Below are positions 9,584 through 18,683 of a stretch of 64,000 nt of DNA, piece by piece. Within the stretch, counting starts at the first letter, position 1. Each line of letters opens with the position of its first letter. Where the stretch lies: positions 62,001 to 126,000 of the forward strand of contig WRPH01000006.1 of assembly GCA_009773375.1 (NCBI GenBank). The letters run 5' to 3'. The position numbers were made by a program, and so were the translations under genes. The notes under the pieces were generated by a model. That model worked only from the letters and a program-made list of their open reading frames with translations. It did no database searches and was not told the DNA's origin. This stretch comes from Paracoccaceae bacterium (GTDB lineage: Bacteria; Pseudomonadota; Alphaproteobacteria; Rhodobacterales; Rhodobacteraceae).

Positions 9584-10321
9584 TCAAACCGCCTCGGGCA
9601 GCAGTTCTTTCCGGCCGTTTTCGGTCAGATGAAACACCTGCCGCCCCTCCAGCACCACCGCTGATAGTGGGCCACCGTAGGCCGCGCTGCTGTCGATGTT
9701 AACCCGGTTGCCGTAGTGGGTTGGTCTGTCGATGGCGGTATGACCATGCACAACCAGTGCGCCGTGGTCGCGGCTGTCTTCCAGAAAATCCTTGCGGATC
9801 CAGACCAAGTCGGTTTCCGCCTGTTCCTCCAGCGGAATTCCCGGGCGAATACCAGCGTGAACGTAGATCACCTCACCGCGCCGGAGCCAGCTTGGCCGGG
9901 TTTCAAGAAAGTCCCGGTGCGCTTGCGGCACTGCCAGAACCGCCTCGGCATGCACCGGCGCAAGCGGACGGTCGGCAGCATTTTTAACGCCATAAGAGGC
10001 CAGAGTTGCGGCACCACCAATTCGGGGATGCAGATAGGACAGATCTGCGCGCAGGCCGGGATCTTGCCAGTTGGCATCGCGCAGATAGCCTGTGAACAAA
10101 CGGTCATGATTGCCTTTCAGGACCACCCAATCCTGCCCTGCGGCGATGCCCGCTGCCAGATATTCGATCACGCCCCGGCAATCCGGCCCCCGATCCACCA
10201 GATCGCCAATATGCACAATCGGCGCCGCGCCATGGCGCGCCATATCGGCGGCTATCCAGCCATGCACCTCGCGCAGCAGATCAAGATGGCCGTGGATATC
10301 GCCGATGGCATAGGTTCTCAT
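9584..10321 (-). CDS. Metallophosphoesterase, serine/threonine phosphatase-like
   Basis: Calcineurin-like phosphoesterase of 245 residues. The binuclear metal-site motifs are present in order: GDIHGH (residues 6-11), GDLVDRGPD (about 43-51) and GNHD (about 77-80). Downstream His ligands sit in VHAGIRPG and VHGHT. This is the PPP-type bacterial phosphatase pattern (PrpA/ApaH-like). Such enzymes dephosphorylate proteins or hydrolyse dinucleoside polyphosphates, and the sequence does not decide between them. ATG 10321 is used because it places the beta strand RTYAIGDIHG directly at the N-terminus. It lies alone between a 227-base gap and serA. Confidence 0.9.
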   Translation of the reverse strand: MRTYAIGDIHGHLDLLREVHGWIAADMARHGAAPIVHIGDLVDRGPDCRGVIEYLAAGIAAGQDWVVLKGNHDRLFTGYLRDANWQDPGLRADLSYLHPRIGGAATLASYGVKNAADRPLAPVHAEAVLAVPQAHRDFLETRPSWLRRGEVIYVHAGIRPGIPLEEQAETDLVWIRKDFLEDSRDHGALVVHGHTAIDRPTHYGNRVNIDSSAAYGGPLSAVVLEGRQVFHLTENGRKELLPEAV

Positions 10322-10343
10322 ACGCGCCTCTGAATGACAAAGG

Positions 10344-10385
10344 CCGGGGGGCTTCACGCCCCCCGGACCCCCCGTGGGATATTTA
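10344..10385. repeat. Intergenic GC-rich hairpin repeat
   Basis: A perfect 9-bp inverted repeat, CCGGGGGGC with a TTCAC loop and GCCCCCCGG, followed by a second C-run/G-run and GGGATATTT. I recognise this type of element from intergenic spacers of Rhodobacterales genomes, where it occurs in many copies. It lies just past the serA stop on the minus strand, so it may also act as a transcription terminator. Copy number could not be counted. Confidence 0.5.
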
Positions 10386-10411
10386 CAGACAGGCGAAACC
10401 GCAAGAGCCGG

Positions 10412-12007
10412 TTACGCCACTTCGAATTGCAGTGCTTTCACCGATTGGAACATGCCGGTCGATTCCAGCGTTTCGATAACCTTGGGGTCAATCGCCTGAT
10501 CCAGATACAGGATCGCAATCGCCTCTTGGCCAACGCCCGAACGGCCAAGGGTAAAGTTGGCGATGTTGACGTTGTTCTTGCCCATGGTCATGCCCAACAG
10601 GCCGATGATGCCGGGCACGTCGTCGTTGGCGGTATAGAGCATGTGCTCACCGATCTCGGCATCGACATTGATGCCCTTGATCTGGATGAAGCGCGGCTTG
10701 CCATCACTGAAACATGTGCCCGCCACCGAACGCTCACGCTTGTCAGTGACCATGGTGACCTTGATATAGGCATCGAACACGCCGGTCTTTTCCTGCCGGG
10801 TGGTCGAGATCTGAATGCCCTTGTCCTTGGCCACGACCGGGGCAGACACGAGGTTCACATCCGGGTTCTGCGTCTTCAGCACGCCCGCAATCACCGCCTG
10901 ATTCAGCGCGGCAAGGTTCATCCCGGCGACGGTGCCATCATAAAGGATATTGATCGCCTTGATCGGCTCTTCAGTCATTTGGCCAATGAATGCGCCCAGA
11001 TGCCCGGCCAGTTTGATCCACGGCCCCATCACCGAAGCCTCTTCGGCGGTCACGTTCGGCATGTTCAGCGCGTTCTGCACCGCCCCCGTCAGCAGGTAAT
11101 CCGACATCTGCTCGGCCACTTGCAGTGCCACGTTTTCCTGCGCTTCGGTGGTCGAAGCCCCCAGATGCGGCGTGCAGACCACGTTTGGCATGTTGAACAG
11201 CGGGTTTTCGGTGGCCGGTTCGGTTTCGAACACGTCCAGCGCGGCCCCTGCCACATGACCGGATTTCAGCGCTTCGGCCAAAGCGGCCTCGTCAATCAGG
11301 CCACCACGGGCGCAGTTGATGATCCGCACACCCTTCTTGGTTTTTGCCAGATTCTCCGCCGACAGAATGTTGCGGGTCTTGTCGGTCAACGGCACATGCA
11401 GGGTGATGAAATCGGCGCGGTGCAGCAGCTCATCCAGATCAACCTTGGTCACGCCCAGCGCCTTGGCGCGCTCTTCCGACAGGAAGGGATCATAGGCCAC
11501 AACCTTCATGTGCAGCCCAACGGCACGGTCGCAGACAATGCCACCGATATTGCCAGCGCCGATCACGCCAAGGGTCTTGTTGAACAGTTCCACCCCCATG
11601 AAGCGCGACTTTTCCCACTTGCCGGCGTGGGTGCTCGTATTCGCCTCCGGCAGCTGCCGCGCCACGGCGAACATCATCGCAATGGCATGTTCGGCGGTGG
11701 TGATGGAGTTGCCAAACGGCGTGTTCATCACGATCACGCCTTTTTTCGACGCAGCCGGGATATCGACGTTATCCACCCCGATCCCGGCGCGGCCCACCAC
11801 TTTCAGGTTGGTGGCGCTCGCCAGGAGCTTGTCGGTCACTTTGGTCGCCGAGCGGATGGCAAGCCCGTCATACTGATGAATGATCTCGGCCAGCTTTTCT
11901 TTGTCTTTGCCCAGCTTGGGCATGTAATCGACCTCGACACCCCGGTCGCGGAAGATCTGAACGGCGGTTTCGGAAAGTTCGTCGGAAACGAGAACGCGGG
12001 GGGCCAT
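10412..12007 (-). CDS. serA: D-3-phosphoglycerate dehydrogenase
   Basis: First step of serine synthesis, oxidising 3-phosphoglycerate with NAD+ (EC 1.1.1.95), cytoplasmic. At 531 residues it is the long form, with substrate-binding, nucleotide-binding, intervening (ASB) and ACT domains. The Rossmann motif GVIGAGNIGG lies near residue 147. The catalytic Arg is in NCARGGLIDE and the His in TPHLGASTTEAQ. The C-terminal ACT domain contains VPGIIGLLGMTMGKNNVNIA, the usual serine-sensing module. It lies 78 bases downstream of serC on the same strand; the gap holds a short hairpin, so co-transcription behind the serC leader is likely. Confidence 0.97.
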   Translation of the reverse strand: MAPRVLVSDELSETAVQIFRDRGVEVDYMPKLGKDKEKLAEIIHQYDGLAIRSATKVTDKLLASATNLKVVGRAGIGVDNVDIPAASKKGVIVMNTPFGNSITTAEHAIAMMFAVARQLPEANTSTHAGKWEKSRFMGVELFNKTLGVIGAGNIGGIVCDRAVGLHMKVVAYDPFLSEERAKALGVTKVDLDELLHRADFITLHVPLTDKTRNILSAENLAKTKKGVRIINCARGGLIDEAALAEALKSGHVAGAALDVFETEPATENPLFNMPNVVCTPHLGASTTEAQENVALQVAEQMSDYLLTGAVQNALNMPNVTAEEASVMGPWIKLAGHLGAFIGQMTEEPIKAINILYDGTVAGMNLAALNQAVIAGVLKTQNPDVNLVSAPVVAKDKGIQISTTRQEKTGVFDAYIKVTMVTDKRERSVAGTCFSDGKPRFIQIKGINVDAEIGEHMLYTANDDVPGIIGLLGMTMGKNNVNIANFTLGRSGVGQEAIAILYLDQAIDPKVIETLESTGMFQSVKALQFEVA

Positions 12008-12063
12008 GGAAGGACTCCTAGGAAATTGAGGGATGACACCCCACCCTATTGGGCGGGAGAGAG

Positions 12064-12079
12064 CGGGGTTGTTACCCCG
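12064..12079. other. Short hairpin between serC and serA
   Basis: Inverted repeat CGGGGT-TGTT-ACCCCG in the 78-base spacer. It has no T-run, so it is more likely an mRNA processing or stability element than a terminator. Confidence 0.35.
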
Positions 12080-12085
12080 TCGGGA

Positions 12086-13231
12086 TTATTGCGCGGCGAT
12101 TTCCGCCGCAAACGCGTGGGCAATCCACGGCATCAGGGCGGCGACATCGGCAGTTTCCACCGTGCTGCCACACCAGATCCGCAGACCTGCAGGCGCATCA
12201 CGGTAGGCGCCGATGTCATAGGCAACCCCGGCCTTTTCCAACCGTTTGGCGACGGCTTTGGCAAAAGCCTCGCCGTCCTTGATCCGCGCGTCGTTGAACT
12301 TCAGGCAAACGCTGGTGGTCGAGGCAATCTCAGGCGTCGCCGCCAGATTTTGCAGCCACGGGTTTTGCGCGCAGAAATCCCACACCACTTGCGCATTGGC
12401 GGCGGCGCGGCCGACAAGGCCGTTCAACCCGCCCACCGATTTCGCCCATTTCAGCGACACAAGATAATCTTCCACGGCCAGCATCGAGGGCGTGTTGATC
12501 GTCTCGCCCACGAAGATGCCTTCGATCAGCTTGCCCTTGCTGGTCATGCGGAAAATCTTCGGCAGCGGCCAGGCCGGCGTATAGCTTTCCAGCCGCGCGA
12601 CGGCGCGGGGCGACAGGATCAGCATGCCATGCGCACCCTCGCCGCCCAGCACTTTCTGCCAGCTAAAGGTGGTCACATCCAGTTTCGCCCAATCCAGATC
12701 CATCGCAAACGCCGCCGAGGTGGCGTCACAGATGGTCAGACCTGTCCTGTCCGCCGGGATCGCATCCGCATTCGGCAGACGGCAGCCCGAGGTGGTGCCG
12801 TTCCAAGTGAACACCACATCAGAATTGAAATCGACCGTAGCGAAATCCACGATCTGGCCATAGGGCGCGACCTTGACCTTCGCATCCAGCTTCAACTGCT
12901 TGACCACATCGGTCACCCAGCCTTCACCGAAGGATTCCCAAGCCAGCATCTCAACCGGACGGGCGCCCAACAGCGACCACATCGCCATCTCAACCGCGCC
13001 GGTATCGGAACCGGGCACAATGCCGATGCGATAGTCAGCCGGAACGCCCAGAATTTCACGGGTCAGATCAATCGCCTCTTTCAGCTTGGCCTTGCCTACA
13101 GCGGCACGGTGCGAGCGGCCCAGAGGCGCATCAGCAAGCATATCAAGGGAAAAGCCGGGAACCTTGGCACAAGGGCCAGAGGAAAAGCGCGGATTAGCCG
13201 GGCGCTGTGCCGGGGCGATAAGATCAGCCAT
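12086..13231 (-). CDS. serC: Phosphoserine aminotransferase
   Basis: Second step of serine synthesis, transaminating 3-phosphohydroxypyruvate with glutamate (EC 2.6.1.52), PLP-dependent. The product has 381 residues and belongs to the alphaproteobacterial subgroup. The PLP lysine lies in [13 protein letters not shown], and the start region [14 protein letters not shown] is typical of SerC. ATG 13231 is selected: a GGAAGGA site lies 4-10 bases upstream, and the residues upstream of it are unlike SerC. It is divergent from serB, so the three serine genes form one cluster. A leader structure precedes the gene. Confidence 0.96.
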   Translation of the reverse strand: MADLIAPAQRPANPRFSSGPCAKVPGFSLDMLADAPLGRSHRAAVGKAKLKEAIDLTREILGVPADYRIGIVPGSDTGAVEMAMWSLLGARPVEMLAWESFGEGWVTDVVKQLKLDAKVKVAPYGQIVDFATVDFNSDVVFTWNGTTSGCRLPNADAIPADRTGLTICDATSAAFAMDLDWAKLDVTTFSWQKVLGGEGAHGMLILSPRAVARLESYTPAWPLPKIFRMTSKGKLIEGIFVGETINTPSMLAVEDYLVSLKWAKSVGGLNGLVGRAAANAQVVWDFCAQNPWLQNLAATPEIASTTSVCLKFNDARIKDGEAFAKAVAKRLEKAGVAYDIGAYRDAPAGLRIWCGSTVETADVAALMPWIAHAFAAEIAAQ

Positions 13232-13234
13232 GGT

Positions 13235-13290
13235 ATCCTTCCAGATAATTGCCCCCCGGTGGGGAGGGGTGTCCCGTCGACGGGGATACG
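13235..13290 (-). ncRNA. Candidate serC leader RNA
   Basis: Between the serC start and upstream DNA the transcript can fold two adjacent stems: a CCCG/CGGG tetraloop hairpin (palindrome at 13273-13284) and a C4-ACC-G4 hairpin (13252-13270), followed by the ribosome binding site. A conserved cis-regulatory serC RNA motif is known upstream of serC-serA operons in alphaproteobacteria, and position and shape fit it. I could not align to the consensus, so the call is tentative. Confidence 0.5.
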
Positions 13291-13383
13291 GACGGTTGCG
13301 GGCTGGTGCAAGCGCGAAAATCACGCTAAAGCGCCGTATCGCCTGCGGAAAACGACACAAATCTCCACTATCGGAAACTTCGG

Positions 13384-14259
13384 ATGTTCATAGCGACCCT
13401 GCTGACCAACCCCGCCTGTCCCGTGCTTGACCGCGTGACGGTCGAGTCTTTGCGCAACGCCTGGGGTGGCGGCGATGCGGTTTGGCTTGATCCGGGGGTG
13501 GCAGCTGAATTCGCGCTGGAAGCGATGCCCGCAAACCGTTGGGATGTCTGGCAGGGCCTGCAAGGCGTCGGCGTCGACCTTGTGGTGCAGCTCGCCGAGG
13601 GCCGCAAGAAGCGCCTGCTGATCGCCGATATGGACAGCACAATGATCCAGCAGGAATGCATCGACGAACTGGCCGATGAAGCCGGGGTCGGCGCGCATGT
13701 CGCCGGCATTACCGCGCGGGCCATGAATGGAGAGCTGGATTTTGAAGCCGCGCTGCGGGAACGGGTGGGCCTGCTGAAAGGCTTGCCAGAGGAAGTGATC
13801 GGGTCGGTGATCCGCGACCGCATCACCCTGATGCCGGGCGGGCGGGAGTTGCTGGCAACGATGAAGGCAAACGGAGCCTATGCCGCGCTGGTTTCGGGCG
13901 GGTTCACGGCCTTTACCGCCGCGATTGCCGGGGTGCTGGGGTTTGATGAGAACCGGGCGAATACGCTGGGCATCGAGGCCGGGGTTCTGACCGGGACCGT
14001 GGCCGAGCCGATCCTGGGCAAGGCCGCCAAGGTGCAGGCGCTGGAAGAGATTTCGGCGCGGTTGGGGATCAGCCCGGCGCAGGCGATTGCTGTGGGCGAC
14101 GGCGCAAATGATCTGGGCATGCTGGGGATTGCGGGGGCCGGTGTGGCGCTGCATGCCAAGCCGAGCGTGGCGGCGCAGTGTGATATCCGGGTCAACCATG
14201 GCGATCTGACCGCCCTGCTGTATTTGCAGGGCTATGCGCGGGAAGATTTCGTAGCGTGA
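13384..14259 (+). CDS. serB: Phosphoserine phosphatase
   Basis: Last step of serine synthesis, hydrolysing phosphoserine (EC 3.1.3.3). It is a HAD-superfamily enzyme of 291 residues with a short N-terminal extension of about 75 residues. Motif I is [17 protein letters not shown] (nucleophile and acid Asp near residues 83-85), motif [10 protein letters not shown], and motif [11 protein letters not shown]. All catalytic residues are present. It is divergent from serC with a 152-base shared control region. The 12-base gap to the TSUP gene suggests co-transcription with it. Confidence 0.96.
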   Translation: MFIATLLTNPACPVLDRVTVESLRNAWGGGDAVWLDPGVAAEFALEAMPANRWDVWQGLQGVGVDLVVQLAEGRKKRLLIADMDSTMIQQECIDELADEAGVGAHVAGITARAMNGELDFEAALRERVGLLKGLPEEVIGSVIRDRITLMPGGRELLATMKANGAYAALVSGGFTAFTAAIAGVLGFDENRANTLGIEAGVLTGTVAEPILGKAAKVQALEEISARLGISPAQAIAVGDGANDLGMLGIAGAGVALHAKPSVAAQCDIRVNHGDLTALLYLQGYAREDFVA

Positions 14260-14271
14260 CCGGAACAACCG

Positions 14272-15033
14272 ATGTTTGAAATCGCCAGCCACCTTGCCCT
14301 GCTGCTGATCTGCGCCGCGTTTGTGGCCGGGTTTGTCGATGCCATCGCGGGTGGGGGCGGGCTGATCACGGTGCCTGCCTTGCTGTTGGCGGGAGCTTCT
14401 CCGATTGAAACGCTGGCCACCAACAAGTTGCAGGGCAGTTTTGGTGCGGGGACGGCGGTGCTGGCTTATGCGCGGGCGGGGCATGTGCGGCCGATGGATC
14501 AACTGGGCATGGCGGCGGTGGCGGCGGTGGCGGGCGGGATGGGGGCGCTGCTGGCGCATCTGATGCCGGCGCAGGCGTTGCGGGTGATCATGCCGGTGGT
14601 GCTGGTTGCGGTGGCGCTGTTCTTTGCCTTCAAGCCGGGGATCAGCGATGCCGACCGGGTAGAGCGGATCAAGCCTGCCGTGTTCAGCTTTACCGCCGTG
14701 CCGATGATTGCGGCCTATGACGGTTTCTTCGGGCCGGGCACTGGCAGCTTCTTCATGCTGGCTTTCGTGATGCTGGCGGGGTTCGGCGTATTGAAGGCGA
14801 CCGCCCACACCAAGATGCTGAACTTTGCTTCCAACATCGGCTCGCTGGGCGTGTTCGTCACCACCGGGGCGACGTGGTGGGGGGTCGGGCTGGCGATGGC
14901 GGTGGCGCAGGTGGCGGGGGCGGCCTTGGGCGCGCGGCTGGCGATGCGGGTGGGGGCGAAGCTGATCAAGCCTTTGCTGGTTTTCACCTCGACGGCGCTG
15001 GCGTTGCGCTTGCTTTGGCAGGCCTGGGGGTGA
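14272..15033 (+). CDS. TSUP (TauE/SafE) family permease
   Basis: Membrane protein of 253 residues with about eight hydrophobic segments. The first TSUP repeat is clear: GFVDAIAGGGGLITVPALL followed by PIETLATNKLQ. The second repeat has FFGPGTGSFF and HTKMLNFASN. The family moves sulfite, sulfonates or other small anions across the inner membrane, and the substrate cannot be read here. It lies 12 bases after serB and is followed by a strong terminator, so serB and this gene probably form one transcript. Confidence 0.92.
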   Translation: MFEIASHLALLLICAAFVAGFVDAIAGGGGLITVPALLLAGASPIETLATNKLQGSFGAGTAVLAYARAGHVRPMDQLGMAAVAAVAGGMGALLAHLMPAQALRVIMPVVLVAVALFFAFKPGISDADRVERIKPAVFSFTAVPMIAAYDGFFGPGTGSFFMLAFVMLAGFGVLKATAHTKMLNFASNIGSLGVFVTTGATWWGVGLAMAVAQVAGAALGARLAMRVGAKLIKPLLVFTSTALALRLLWQAWG

Positions 15034-15056
15034 GGTCCCAACTCGGGACCTTTTTT
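15034..15056 (+). terminator. Rho-independent terminator after the TSUP gene
   Basis: Stem GGTCCC / GGGACC with loop AACTC, followed directly by six T. It begins at the base after the TSUP stop codon. Confidence 0.85.
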
Positions 15057-15130
15057 AAGTGTTTTATTTCAATATATTAGACCTGCCATCTTCATACATT
15101 CTTAACGATTCATGCGCAGGCGAGAGGTAG

Positions 15131-15150
15131 GGTGCGTGCTTGCACGCACC
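15131..15150. repeat. Palindromic hairpin GGTGCGTGC-TT-GCACGCACC
   Basis: A 9-bp perfect inverted repeat with a 2-base centre in the gap between the TSUP terminator and the zapE 3' end. It resembles REP-like palindromes scattered through Rhodobacterales genomes, and it may help terminate zapE transcription. Confidence 0.5.
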
Positions 15151-15159
15151 GTGCAGGGA

Positions 15160-16248
15160 TCAGTCGCTGCCCTTGCCCCAATCCGCCCCCTGCATTTCGC
15201 GTAAGCGTGAGGCGGTGCGTTCGAATTCGAAGCTGCCCGATCCTTCGATATAAAGCCGCTCTGGCTCGTCGGCGGCAGAGCAGATCAGCCGCACCTTCGC
15301 TTCATACAAGGCGTCGATCAGGGTGACGAAGCGCTTGGCCTCGTTGTAGTTGCTGGCGGAAAGCTGCGGGATGTCTTCCAGAATAAGCACCCGCACCGCC
15401 GCCGCGATGGCGAGAAAATCGGCAGGCCCCAGCGGCTTGGCGCAGAGATCCCAGAACGAGGCGCGGCCAATGCCGTTGGCAAAGCGCGGCAGTTCGGTGA
15501 TGCGGCCATTGACCGGCAGCCGCAGCGCCTCGCCCGGCGCACCGCCGGTCAGGTCGGTCCAGATTGCGGCGATTTCGCCCTGCACCCGGCCTGCGGGGTG
15601 AAAATACACCTGCGCCCCGGTCAGCCGGTGTTGGCGGTAATCATTGGGCGATTCCAACTCCACCACCTCTAGCCGGTCGCGCAGCATGGTGATGAAGGGC
15701 AGAAACAGCGCCCGGTTGAGGCCGTTCTTATACAGATCTTCGGGCGGGCGGTTCGAGGTGGTGACGATCACCACCCCCGCCGCCAGCAGCTTTTCAAACA
15801 GCCGCCCGACGATCATCGCATCGGTGATATCGCTGATCTGCATTTCGTCAAACGCCAGCAGACGCACATCGCGGATCACCGCATCGGCCACCGGCGCAAG
15901 CGCGTCTTCGATGTTCTTCTTGCGCGCCTCGTGCAGGCCATGGTGGATTTCCTGCATGAAGGCATGGAAATGCACCCGGCGTTTCTGGGCAATGGTCAGG
16001 TTGGCAAAGAACAGGTCCATCAGCATCGACTTGCCGCGCCCGACGCCGCCCCACAGGTAAAGGCCCTTCGGCGGTGTGATCGGCTTGGCGAACAGCCCGG
16101 CAAACAGGCCGACCTTGCGGTTTGCGTTCGCCTCGACCCAGACGCGCAAAGCTTCGAGCCCCGGCAGCACAGCATGCTGGGCGGGGTCGGCGCGCAGGGT
16201 GCCTGCGGCGACCTGGGCTTCGTAAATCTCGGTCAACGTCATTCGCAT
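15160..16248 (-). CDS. zapE: Cell division ATPase ZapE (AFG1-like)
   Basis: AFG1/ZapE-family P-loop ATPase of 362 residues, linked in E. coli to FtsZ-ring constriction and in mitochondria (Lace1/Afg1) to protein turnover. Walker A is GGVGRGKSMLMD near residue 68 and Walker B LAFDEMQISD near residue 136. The sensor region VVTTSNRPPEDLYKNGLNR is the family hallmark. ATG 16248 is used, with a second ATG two codons in. In many alphaproteobacteria zapE sits near mdh/sucCD, but that context is absent here. Confidence 0.92.
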   Translation of the reverse strand: MRMTLTEIYEAQVAAGTLRADPAQHAVLPGLEALRVWVEANANRKVGLFAGLFAKPITPPKGLYLWGGVGRGKSMLMDLFFANLTIAQKRRVHFHAFMQEIHHGLHEARKKNIEDALAPVADAVIRDVRLLAFDEMQISDITDAMIVGRLFEKLLAAGVVIVTTSNRPPEDLYKNGLNRALFLPFITMLRDRLEVVELESPNDYRQHRLTGAQVYFHPAGRVQGEIAAIWTDLTGGAPGEALRLPVNGRITELPRFANGIGRASFWDLCAKPLGPADFLAIAAAVRVLILEDIPQLSASNYNEAKRFVTLIDALYEAKVRLICSAADEPERLYIEGSGSFEFERTASRLREMQGADWGKGSD

Positions 16249-16371
16249 ACCGTTGTATACCGTTTGCGGCGGGCGCTGGGAAGCCCCTCGCGGGCGGTGC
16301 GGAATGGGAAAGACTATGGCGCGGCTGGCGGGCGCGGTCTAGGGTCGCTGCGGGGTGAGGGTGGTGGTGCG

Positions 16372-17484
16372 ATGTCGGGTTTTCCAGCGTTGGAGCGGCC
16401 TGTTGGCGGCAGTCTGATCGTGCATGCCTCGGAAAGCTGGTATGACGATGTGGCCAGCGGTCGGTTTGATTTCTTTGAGAAACTGGCAGCGAAGGCGCAG
16501 GCCGAAGGCAGGACAACCGGGCTGATGCGGGCGAAAGGCGCGGCCTCGGTGGCGGCTTTGCGGCAGCCCGAGCATGTGCATGTGTTGATCGGGCCGCGTC
16601 AGCCGGTCGGGCCCGGTGTGCTGCACGCGCATCCGGGCTATCTGCGCGGTTTTTGGTATCTGGACCCGGCGGGGGTGAACATGGATTCCTCGCTGCTGCG
16701 GGCGGTGTTTGACCCGGCGGCGATTGATGCCAAGGCGGCGCGGTATTTCTTTGACGGGGTGTCCGGCTGGAACCTGCGCGAGAATGTGTCAAAATTCCCG
16801 CAGGCGGCGCGGGGGGCTTTGCCGCCTGCCTTTGCCGTGGTGTTCCTGCAAGAGATCGAGCATTTCGCCAATCCGGTGCATTACATCGACACGCAGAAAA
16901 TCCTGAAGCTGGTGGCGCGCGAGGCGGATGGGCGGCGGGTGTATGTAAAGCTGCATCCGGCGCAGGGCGATGCGATGCGGGCGATGGTGGCGCAGATGCT
17001 GCGCAAGGCGGGTAATCTGCAGCTGTCGGCGGCGAGCATTCACGATCTGGCGCAGGCGTCGGATCTGGTGGTGACGCAGAATTCAGCGGCGGGGTTCGAG
17101 GCATTGATGCAGCGCAAGCCGGTGATCACCTGTGCGCGCTGCGATTATCATCACGCGACGGTGGTGGCGAAGCGTCCGGCGCAGTTGGTGCAGGCGCTGC
17201 ATGTGGCGGCGCAGGCACAGGCCGGGTTTGCGTTTGAGAAATATCTGTATTGGTTTCTGGCGCAGCAGTTGCTGGAGCCTGCAAAGCCGGAATTTGCCGA
17301 TCGGGTCTGGGCGCGGGTGATGGCGCGCGTGCAGGGTATGGCTGCGACGGATGGTGGCGTGGTGGAACCGGTGCAGGGCAAGACTTGGGCTGCGGACCAG
17401 CCTGTGATGACGGACGGGGCCGATGATCTGAAATCAGAGCAGCAAGTCACCGGACCTGGGGCCATTCCGGATCGGCGCCCGTAA
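16372..17484 (+). CDS. Capsular polysaccharide biosynthesis protein, KpsS/KpsC-like
   Basis: Protein of 370 residues with a C-terminal half resembling the KpsS/LipB domain that adds beta-Kdo linkers to capsule lipid. The segments YVKLHPAQGD, VVTQNSAAGFEAL and KPVITCARCDYHH follow the usual order (LHP, then NS-GFE, then pathway His). ATG 16372 gives a sensible start, although no strong ribosome site is visible. It stands apart from the main EPS locus and is divergent from zapE. It may act on a separate capsule or surface glycan. The domain call is good; the donor and acceptor are unknown. Confidence 0.75.
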   Translation: MSGFPALERPVGGSLIVHASESWYDDVASGRFDFFEKLAAKAQAEGRTTGLMRAKGAASVAALRQPEHVHVLIGPRQPVGPGVLHAHPGYLRGFWYLDPAGVNMDSSLLRAVFDPAAIDAKAARYFFDGVSGWNLRENVSKFPQAARGALPPAFAVVFLQEIEHFANPVHYIDTQKILKLVAREADGRRVYVKLHPAQGDAMRAMVAQMLRKAGNLQLSAASIHDLAQASDLVVTQNSAAGFEALMQRKPVITCARCDYHHATVVAKRPAQLVQALHVAAQAQAGFAFEKYLYWFLAQQLLEPAKPEFADRVWARVMARVQGMAATDGGVVEPVQGKTWAADQPVMTDGADDLKSEQQVTGPGAIPDRRP

Positions 17485-17645
17485 GCGGGGAAGGCGGAGC
17501 TTGGCTTTGCGCCGAAGATGGCCTCTTTCGGGCGGCATCGCCAGAAGCATCGATCTTTTGCATCGCGCGCAGATCGTTAAGGCGTTTCTCCAAGCCCGCT
17601 GTTGTGCCCGGTTCTGGCTGGGTTTGCAGGTCGGGTCGGGCGGGG

Positions 17646-18683
17646 TCATGCCGGCATTTGGCAGCAGGCGATGAAGGGTGGGGCCGCGTCAATTGCGGGC
17701 AGAGCCATGTCGGCCCCTGCGGCGGCCAGAGCGGCGATCATCGCGCCATAGGGGGCAACAGACTGATATTGCGAAGGAAAGAGCGCAACGATCCGGCGTG
17801 CCTCCAGCCCGGTGTGGTACAGCCGAAGGCCCTCGGTGCGCAGCCCGCCCTCGGCAAAACTGAGGGCGGGCACGATGCAGACGCCAAGACCGGCACGGGT
17901 CATTTCGATCATGGTTTCGAAATTGCGCAGCCGGGCAAGGCCGCGATTGGCGGGCAGAACCTGATCATACCAGTCCTGAACACGGCGACTGTGCTGGGAA
18001 CCAAAGACGAATTGCAATGTGGTGTTGAGCAGAGCCTGATCTGCGGCGGACAGGCCATTGACCCGTGCACAGTGCGACAGGTTCAGCCGCGATGGAACCG
18101 CCAGAACGTAGGGATCGCTGAGAAGCGGGATCTGTCGGAAGCTCAGCGCGGCCTCGGGCAAGGAACCAGCCGCGACAAGACCGATGTTGGCGCGGCGGGC
18201 ATAGAGCGTTTCCAGCACCTCTCCGGGAGCGCCTTCGTGCAGGTCGAAATCAAGTTGATCCAGCGGAATGTCCAGCCGCTGGATGGCCTTTGGCAAGAGC
18301 GTGCGCATCACGCTGCCCGCACCGGAAATCCGCAGCGACCGGCGCGGGCCGGCACCCGGAGTGCTGGGCAGGACATCCTCCAGCTCTTGCACGCTGCGCA
18401 GGACCTGCTCGGCCCGACTGAGGATGGCGCTGCCCAAGTCGGTCATTTCCAGATGCCCGGCGCGGCGGTCAAAGAGCCTGCCGCCGATGGCCGCCTCGAA
18501 CCCGGCGAGTTGCTGGGACAGGCCGGGCTGCGACATGCCCAGCATCTTGGCCGCCCGCGTCATCGAGCCGGTATGGGCCACCGCCCAAAAGGTTTGCAGG
18601 CGGCGGATTGACACTTCGTTGCCAGCCGCTTCCAGACCACGGCCCCTCGGGATTTCGGGCGTGATGGATTTGAGGCCCGTCAT
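17646..18683 (-). CDS. LysR family transcriptional regulator
   Basis: LysR-type regulator of 345 residues with an unusually long N-terminal lead (about 25 residues) before the winged helix. The HTH region reads TGSMTRAAKMLGMSQPGLSQQL, followed by the standard linker helix and a LysR substrate-binding domain. ATG 18683 overlaps the lipocalin stop by 4 bases (ATGA), so the two are translationally coupled. Because it is in the same operon it probably does not control the lipocalin by the usual divergent mechanism. The effector is unknown. Confidence 0.92.
   Translation of the reverse strand: MTGLKSITPEIPRGRGLEAAGNEVSIRRLQTFWAVAHTGSMTRAAKMLGMSQPGLSQQLAGFEAAIGGRLFDRRAGHLEMTDLGSAILSRAEQVLRSVQELEDVLPSTPGAGPRRSLRISGAGSVMRTLLPKAIQRLDIPLDQLDFDLHEGAPGEVLETLYARRANIGLVAAGSLPEAALSFRQIPLLSDPYVLAVPSRLNLSHCARVNGLSAADQALLNTTLQFVFGSQHSRRVQDWYDQVLPANRGLARLRNFETMIEMTRAGLGVCIVPALSFAEGGLRTEGLRLYHTGLEARRIVALFPSQYQSVAPYGAMIAALAAAGADMALPAIDAAPPFIACCQMPA

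Noticed and set aside
10334-13393. A 1019-codon plus-strand frame antisense to serA and serC
   Set aside because: It lies opposite two motif-complete enzymes, and its product is His/Arg/Gln-rich with no domain.
17447-17692. An 81-codon minus-strand frame behind the LysR gene, with a plausible helical middle
   Set aside because: It overlaps the LysR 3' end, has no ribosome site or recognisable homology, and its composition is Pro/Ala-rich like random high-GC frames.
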